Assembly: GCF_000003815.2 (NCBI RefSeq) | Contig: NW_023365769.1 | Location: 43,424 to 107,423, forward strand | Length of the DNA: 64,000 nucleotides | Reading direction: 5' to 3' | Origin: Branchiostoma floridae | Lineage: Eukaryota; Chordata; Leptocardii; Amphioxiformes; Branchiostomatidae | Part shown: positions 60,801 through 64,000 of the stretch, piece after piece | Layout of the letters: the number at the start of each line of letters is the position of its first letter | Position numbering within the stretch: the first letter of the stretch is position 1 | Position numbers and translations under genes: made by a program | Notes under the pieces: generated by a model | Seen by the model: only the letters and a program-made list of their open reading frames with translations | Database searches by the model: none | What the model was told of the DNA's origin: nothing

Positions 60801-63800
60801 GCTCGTGGATGCAGTCGTATAACAAAGAAACCCAATCTGCAACGACCTAGTGATTGGACTGAAATTTTGGTTATGGAAATAGGTAGTATAGAGAAACTTA
60901 AGCAAAATTAGAAATATTTGCAGAAAGTCAGAAGAAATTGCTCGTGGATGCAGACAGCCGTATGACAAAGAAACCCAATCTGCAACGACCTAGTGATTGA
61001 ACTGAAATATTGGAAGCAATTGCGCCTCATTAAGTTAATGGCAGGGGGGGTAATACGCTTGTAAATTGCAGAATAATGGTGCTGCAGGTCTCTCTAGTGG
61101 AGCGTTTGTGATTAAGTCAGTTATAAGCTGATTAGAAATGACTGGGGGAATGATTGCTTGACTTAAGAAGCCCAGCATGGTTTGTGCACAGGTTCTAGTA
61201 ATATTGATTCTAAGGCTGTAAGGAGGAACATGACTTGGAACAATTCAATTGGTAAGGATTTAAGACTCAAGATACAAAATCCTAGAGGTTTAGGTCTATT
61301 CATTGTTAACATGATTCCTTTTTCCTATAGCAAGCCAAACATGGGTTTGCTTATCTTTACCTGAGTATGATATACCAACTATAAAGCCATGATTTAATCA
61401 GGATTCATAGGGTTCATACTTTAGTTTGCAAGTTTGCACTGCAATCTCCCTCTCACAACAGGGGTAACTGGGGTATCAGGGAAAACATTGACAATGACAT
61501 TTTTTTTTCATAAATTAGTATCGCTTTACTCAAGCCTTGACTTGTTCTTGGATCCTCACAGTTGATTGCAATTCTTTAAAAGATGAAAAATGCATGATCA
61601 TGAATCATTTTATCAAACACTGCTTCCTAATAGATAGGTATTCACTGTGAGTCGTATTCTTCCCTGAACCAGCAATGATCAGCTACAACATCATCACAGG
61701 TGACACCATTACCAAGGTCATGGTTCGAGCTGCCAGACGTAAGTATTCTCTACATGTATCTGATTTCTTTTGTTACCTTTTCTTTTTGTTTCTTTCAGCC
61801 ATGATTAGCTACAACATCATTACTGGAGACACCATCACAAAAGTCATGATGAGAATTTCTGGAGGTAATAAAATCTTTATATTGCATGGTACTGTCTTTT
61901 CTTTGGTGCTTGCATATTCATTTTATGGTTTATTGTAGAATTTGTGAAATACTGCATTTACTAGAATTCATTTACTGTTTAAGTATTTTATCATGAAAGT
62001 TGACTGCATCATGAAAATTTTCACAATTTTCCTACAAATGAATTTTCAAAATTAATGAAGTGATATCGGAAAGATTTTATAGCGTGTTGCAGTATTGTAA
62101 TATTGGTAAAGTACAGACTTTAAAACACCTTGGCTGTTACCAATTTTGTTTATTTAGAATAATATAAGTATTCTTTTCCGTACGTTTTGTATGCTTTTTC
62201 TTCTTTTACTGCTGAAAAACAGTGGATGCTGTTTGAAACGTCTAATAAATCATATGCTTATGTCCAGTGGTAAAGATCTTACTTACATATCTAAACATCC
62301 TGGATGACTTATCTTCACAAACGTATTGGTTAAGTAGTGCTTTTCAGAATCAAGTAATAATGGGGACAAGATAGTTCTAAATACTTCTGTATGGCATAAT
62401 TACCTTTTCATATCAAGAGAACAATAATCCATTTGTTGCCTCTAAATTTGTCATACCTGTCCTTGGTGCTGAAAGTACAGAGTCAGACACTTTTCTATAC
62501 CCAGCATCACTAGCTTGTGCTCATTTTGCCTAACTGTGCAAAAATGTGTTGCATTTCCAGTGGAGGTGGATGAGGAAACTGGGCAAGTCTATGGTACAGT
62601 CTGAAATGTGTCCCTACAACTGACATGACTAAAATGACTAACTATCAAATTCTCAGTAGTATAGCTTCTACTCTTGGTGCTGTTACCCTGGAATTCATAG
62701 AGCTTAGAAATAATGACAAATTAATGAAAAAAGTCATGAGTTTCACATATTTACTCACAATCTAAAAGTTTGTTGTTACTCCTTACACGAATAACTAACA
62801 CTCACATTCATACTTCAGATGCCTGTTAGCCAATACTAGTTAGCCAACTATCATCTTTCATTATGCAGATAATAAGCTACGAGTGAATGTGATTTGCAAA
62901 GTTCAATATAAAAACCAGCATATTATCCTTCCTCTGTAATACTTGATCAACATAGGCAGAAATATCCCACTGTTTTAACATGATGGACATGCATTATTGG
63001 AAAGGATAGATGAAAATCAAAAAGCCTAGAGACATCTTAACAAAGACACAGCCTCTGTGACCAAGTTCCATGGCACTACATATGTTCATTTCTAGAGGCA
63101 TTAATGCCTTTGAATGTTTCATATGTTTTGTTACCAGTCACAGAGACCAACATCCTGGCCAACCGTTACTTCATCATCTGTCTGTGCACCCTTCTGGTCA
63201 CACTGCCACTGTCTCTGTACCGCAATGTTGCAAAACTGGCAAAGGTAAGTTCAAGACCTTCACATACTCCAATGATGTTACTAGGTATTATGTTGACATT
63301 TGCATATCAGACTTATTTGTAGTTTTTTCTTTCTCAGTATAAATGATCATGAGGTTCAATTTACAGTAAATTATCAGCTAGCACAACTTGTATGTTTTTA
63401 TAGATGGTAACGATAAGAGAGTTGATGTTTTTTTATTGCACTTCCTTCTCCACAGGCCTCCCTGTGGGTTTATGATATAGACGGATTACAGAGAGTTGAT
63501 GTTTTTTATTGCACTACCTTCTGTACAGGCCTCCCTGTTTGCCTGTCTGCTGGTGGTGTTCATCATCATCGCAGTCATCATTAGATCCACAGACATGCAC
63601 ATGTAAGTCTCATCTACAACAGTTACAGGGCTTCTGCATACTTAGACGTTTCAGCAGCAGCTTAACAGTGCCCCCTTACAATATTCTTACATACTGCACT
63701 GCAGAGTGTAGCAAGTGCACTTGACACTATCAACTATCCATAGTTGACACTAACCCAGACTCTATAGAAAAAACAACTTTGAGGTGGTTTAAAACAAAGA

Positions 63801-63928
63801 TTGAGTTAGTTTATTGTTCTGTTGATCCTAATCACTTTTGTTGTTGACTTTTTCCAGCCCTCCTACAGAAGATGCCTACACCTTTGCCAAGCCAGGATTT
63901 GCACAAGCAGTGGGCATCATGGCTTTTG
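37235..63928 (+). CDS. SLC38A11: SLC38A11-like amino-acid transporter, 5' part (continues past the window)
   Basis: Exons 37235-37291, 58633-58762, 59318-59392, 59774-59832, 60045-60120, 61673-61738 or 61799-61864, 63138-63244, 63529-63602 and 63858-63928 join in frame to about 238 residues. The N-terminal 40 or so residues are acidic and cytosolic in this family. The first helix reads FINSIIGSGIIGMPYALKQA, typical of the unwound TM1 of SLC38/AAAP carriers. TM2 (VLLILIVALITGDYSVILLI), AFGFPGFVFLSIVQFVYPFI, AMISYNIITGDT, LVTLPLSLYRNVAKLAK and TEDAYTFAKPGFAQAVGIMA follow. The order and words match SLC38A11 better than SLC38A1-A10. Family members move neutral amino acids with sodium; substrate here is inferred. 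The first exon is assigned because it has an ATG, a good donor (cag followed by gtagga) and the right phase. Intron 1 is 21 kb and an intermediate exon could be missed. Confidence 0.87.
38462..38588. repeat. perfect 61-bp direct duplication
   Basis: Positions 38462-38522 recur exactly at 38528-38588, period 66 bp (ataacactatatcatgatga to ggttaatgtatatt). Identity implies a recent event. Confidence 0.95.
38935..39432 (-). other. 165-codon open frame, unknown
   Basis: A minus-strand frame from ATG at 39432. The C-terminal third overlaps the transposon fragment at 38938-39090. The upstream part (39090-39430) is GC-richer than the surrounding intron and includes RRRRREEV and MNKDEALQGVMLQLAGS. 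There is no signal, repeat or family motif that I recognise. It could be a decayed transposon gene, a regulatory patch or chance. Confidence 0.2.
38938..39090. mobile_element. left-end fragment of the TGTCATACCT element
   Basis: Begins tgtcatacctgg and tracks the 54051 element (cgtttgatacgggtgttcc, then gtattt, gtatcaca) for about 150 bp, then diverges. No right end found. Confidence 0.55.
40600..40900. repeat. TATCTG microsatellite-bounded interspersed repeat
   Basis: The block at about 40602-40635 ((gtatct)n then atatggccggtataa) is echoed at about 40852-40885 (ctgtatctgtatctatatat then agccagtataa). Between them is a CpG-rich stretch (aggcacgcggcgcggcagca). This suggests one dispersed element or a local duplication. 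Confidence 0.5.
40947..41110. mobile_element. decayed copy of the TACTGTAAATGC MITE
   Basis: Starts tactgtaaatgcttttaatt and keeps internal ggtggttttaag words seen in the 29926-30104 element. The right inverted repeat is no longer clear. Confidence 0.55.
42180..42403. mobile_element. foldback MITE family A, copy at 42 kb
   Basis: Left end gtaacgctagttcacctttatccg, right end gcggataaaggagaactaa, with inverted inner arms (agggatatcaagttgatgga against gacgtccctaattaccca). About 220 bp. Confidence 0.85.
43224..43419. other. assembly gap (196 N)
   Basis: A run of 196 N inside intron 1 of the transporter gene. Confidence 0.99.
43938..44035. repeat. 10-bp purine-rich minisatellite (cgaaaaggaa)n
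   Basis: Two blocks of cgaaaaggaa units, each introduced by taccgaaagtgcgaaaagg, so there is a higher-order unit of about 43 bp. One strand is almost pure purine. Confidence 0.9.
44482..44841. mobile_element. PIF/Harbinger-type MITE, 360 bp, TTA target
   Basis: Ends ggccacaccaatttcatttg and, on the other strand, ggccacacccattctatttg are inverted repeats of about 35 bp (continuing gtttcttggattt / gtttctcggattt). They are flanked by tta at 44479-44481 and 44842-44844. The 3-bp TTA duplication and GG start fit PIF/Harbinger. No transposase. Confidence 0.78.
46340..46560 (+). mobile_element. tRNA-derived SINE
   Basis: Box A agtggttagcggcc (46367-46380) and box B gagttcaaatcc (46404-46415) have tRNA-like spacing. 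A body with acattaagccgttgtcttct and an AT-rich end follow. No 3' stem closing a cloverleaf, so it is a SINE and not a tRNA gene. Confidence 0.7.
47340..47605. repeat. two-copy tandem duplication, about 130 bp
   Basis: Both copies carry aagaacat..., gtaacattt, gca.gcaaaa and agcaagaacgcyctgggcaa in order (47350-47450 and 47475-47590). Diverged. Confidence 0.75.
47689..47709. repeat. (TA)n microsatellite
   Basis: About ten TA dinucleotides within catatatatatatatatatg. Confidence 0.9.
48781..48887. repeat. (TG)n compound microsatellite
   Basis: Three TG tracts separated by tctgtctatctgtctaca and caacacagagagag. Likely highly length-variable. Confidence 0.95.
51310..51332. repeat. (AATC)n microsatellite
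   Basis: Five to six aatc units. Confidence 0.9.
52397..52530. repeat. two-copy tandem duplication, about 65 bp
   Basis: aaagtgtgaa...gagcatt.agc.ttct.tgccat.atgc occurs twice with moderate divergence. Confidence 0.65.
53070..53225 (+). mobile_element. tRNA-derived SINE-like element, second copy of the 6135 family
   Basis: Shares gtaacagtggggtt, gctgccaaact and the following ccatgccaa with 6135-6310. A clean box A (ggtgtagtggttagcg, 53126-53141) is present; box B (cgggtttggcgc, 53165-53176) is degenerate. The 6135 copy has the reverse: good box B, poor box A. Confidence 0.6.
54051..54326. mobile_element. inverted-repeat element with TGTCATAC ends, 276 bp
   Basis: Left end tgtcatacctgtga; right end on the opposite strand tgtcatacacacctga. 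Flanking TA dinucleotides at both sides suggest a TA target. CpG-rich interior (gggccgtacgtttccgtatc). A left fragment of the same family is at 38938. Confidence 0.65.
54335..54432. mobile_element. 98-bp nested hairpin, possible miniature element
   Basis: Arms of 28 bp (atacaacacggtgtattccg ... caccc) at 54335-54362 and 54405-54432 are complementary with one mismatch (gcatc versus gtatc). Inside the loop a second stem ggtcgga/tccgacc closes around tcaccc. It follows the 54051 element after 8 bp. Confidence 0.85.
54718..54943. mobile_element. foldback MITE family A, copy at 54.7 kb
   Basis: Ends gtaactctagttcacctta and gataaaggtgaacctgcgtt, with inner arms gggatgtccagttgtcagac and gtccatcgacttaatctcta. 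More diverged than the 58046 copy. Confidence 0.8.
55841..55882. repeat. (AAGT)n-rich short tandem repeat
   Basis: aagtaagtaagtaaggat units repeated about three times. Confidence 0.85.
56985..58020. repeat. tandem array of about 330-bp units, three copies
   Basis: Units start near gcctgtaggaagaat at about 57000, 57349 and 57665. They carry gttacggcc.tttcacctc, atttggtggtgtatcaacta, cacttcacagatcagatca and catagcccattctca. A shorter diverged relative lies at about 55680-55830 (cttcaggacagttaaggtct). Confidence 0.8.
58046..58265. mobile_element. foldback MITE family A, best preserved copy
   Basis: Ends gtaacgctagttcaccttta and taaaggtgaactagcgttac are perfect inverted repeats. The arms extend through gtcgacggacggcagttt and actgtccgtccagttgatat, so nearly the whole 220 bp can pair. 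It lies 367 bp before the second coding exon of the transporter gene. Confidence 0.9.
59532..59631. other. assembly gap (100 N)
   Basis: Within the intron between transporter exons 3 and 4. Does not interrupt a coding exon that I can detect. Confidence 0.99.
60476..61013. repeat. intronic tandem repeat, three units of decreasing length
   Basis: Units at about 60476-60711, 60712-60910 and 60911-61013 share atttgcagaaagtcagaaga, tgctcgtggatgcag and acccaatctgcaacgaccta. The longest frame in unit 1 is not kept in the other units, so it is not treated as coding. Confidence 0.88.
61673..61738 (+). CDS. SLC38A11-like alternative exon 6a
   Basis: 66 nt, acceptor ttccctgaaccag and a very strong donor (ac followed by gtaagt), phase 1 to 1. 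With the preceding g it encodes AMISYNIITGDTITKVM then VRAAR. It replaces or precedes exon 6b, 60 nt downstream. Its acceptor is weaker in pyrimidines than that of 6b. Confidence 0.8.
61799..61864 (+). CDS. SLC38A11-like alternative exon 6b
   Basis: 66 nt, strong acceptor (tttctttcag), donor ggag followed by gtaata, phase 1 to 1. It encodes AMISYNIITGDTITKVM then MRISG. The ending MRISG-V is closer to the vertebrate protein than the 6a ending, so 6b is probably the ancestral form. Confidence 0.85.
62561..62593 (+). other. candidate 33-nt cassette microexon in the SLC38A11-like gene
   Basis: Acceptor gcatttccag and donor tatg followed by gtacag bound 33 nt in phase 1 to 1, so inclusion keeps the frame between exon 6 and exon 7. 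It would add VEVDEETGQVY in the loop after the third helix. The splice sites are only fair, so chance is possible. Confidence 0.35.
63417..63541. repeat. 73-bp duplication covering a splice acceptor of exon 8
   Basis: gagagttgatgttttttt, attgcacttccttctccaca and ggcctccctgt at 63417-63466 are repeated at 63491-63539. Exon 8 starts at 63529 after the second acceptor. Use of the first (63456) would add 73 nt and shift the frame. Confidence 0.85.
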
Positions 63929-64000
63929 GTGAGGCAAAAACCTCAGAGTCTGTGCTTTGTCCTGACATTATTTGTAACATTCATAGCCAAAAAATTGTAA

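Overview
This is a eukaryotic genomic window with split genes, GT-AG introns, abundant short palindromic transposons, microsatellites and assembly gaps. The gene content fits an invertebrate chordate: a chordate-type EXOG nuclease pair, an intronless LRR-plus-Ig secreted protein of the kind expanded in amphioxus, and an SLC38A11-type amino-acid transporter. Amphioxus (Branchiostoma) is my best guess. That is inference from gene and repeat style, with no database search behind it.

Layout. 1-3430 is satellite DNA: an 11-bp minisatellite of about 125 units, a 100-N gap, then about ten copies of a 157-bp satellite. A 5'-truncated non-LTR retrotransposon end abuts the satellite. 4.0-6.9 kb holds degenerate exon-like duplications on the minus strand, a minus-strand LINE tail and a tRNA-derived SINE. 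7438-10414 is a complete five-exon EXOG-like mitochondrial nuclease gene. 13280-19005 is its tandem paralogue with the same exon structure, but a nonsense codon removes the last 56 residues. Its first intron carries a 3.3-kb hAT-like transposon with an 8-bp target duplication, which contains another LINE end. 19430-21514 (minus) is a single-coding-exon secreted LRR-Ig protein that converges on the second EXOG copy. 21.5-37.2 kb is gene-poor, with MITEs, tandem repeats and several CpG-richer patches that could be regulatory. From 37235 to the window end runs an SLC38A11-like transporter gene: one small 5' coding exon, a 21-kb intron full of MITEs, then exons at 58633-63928. The gene continues past the window.

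Main points. (1) The transporter has two adjacent 66-nt versions of one exon (61673-61738 and 61799-61864). The first 17 residues are identical, the codons differ at silent sites and the last residues differ; the 60-nt spacer suggests mutually exclusive splicing. (2) The EXOG duplication gives paralogous introns that act as empty sites for dating the hAT-like insertion. (3) An 11-bp minisatellite is open in all reading frames of the plus strand because 11 is not a multiple of 3. (4) At least six families of inverted-repeat elements occur, two of them with internal empty sites. No bacterial, CRISPR or operon-type system is present.
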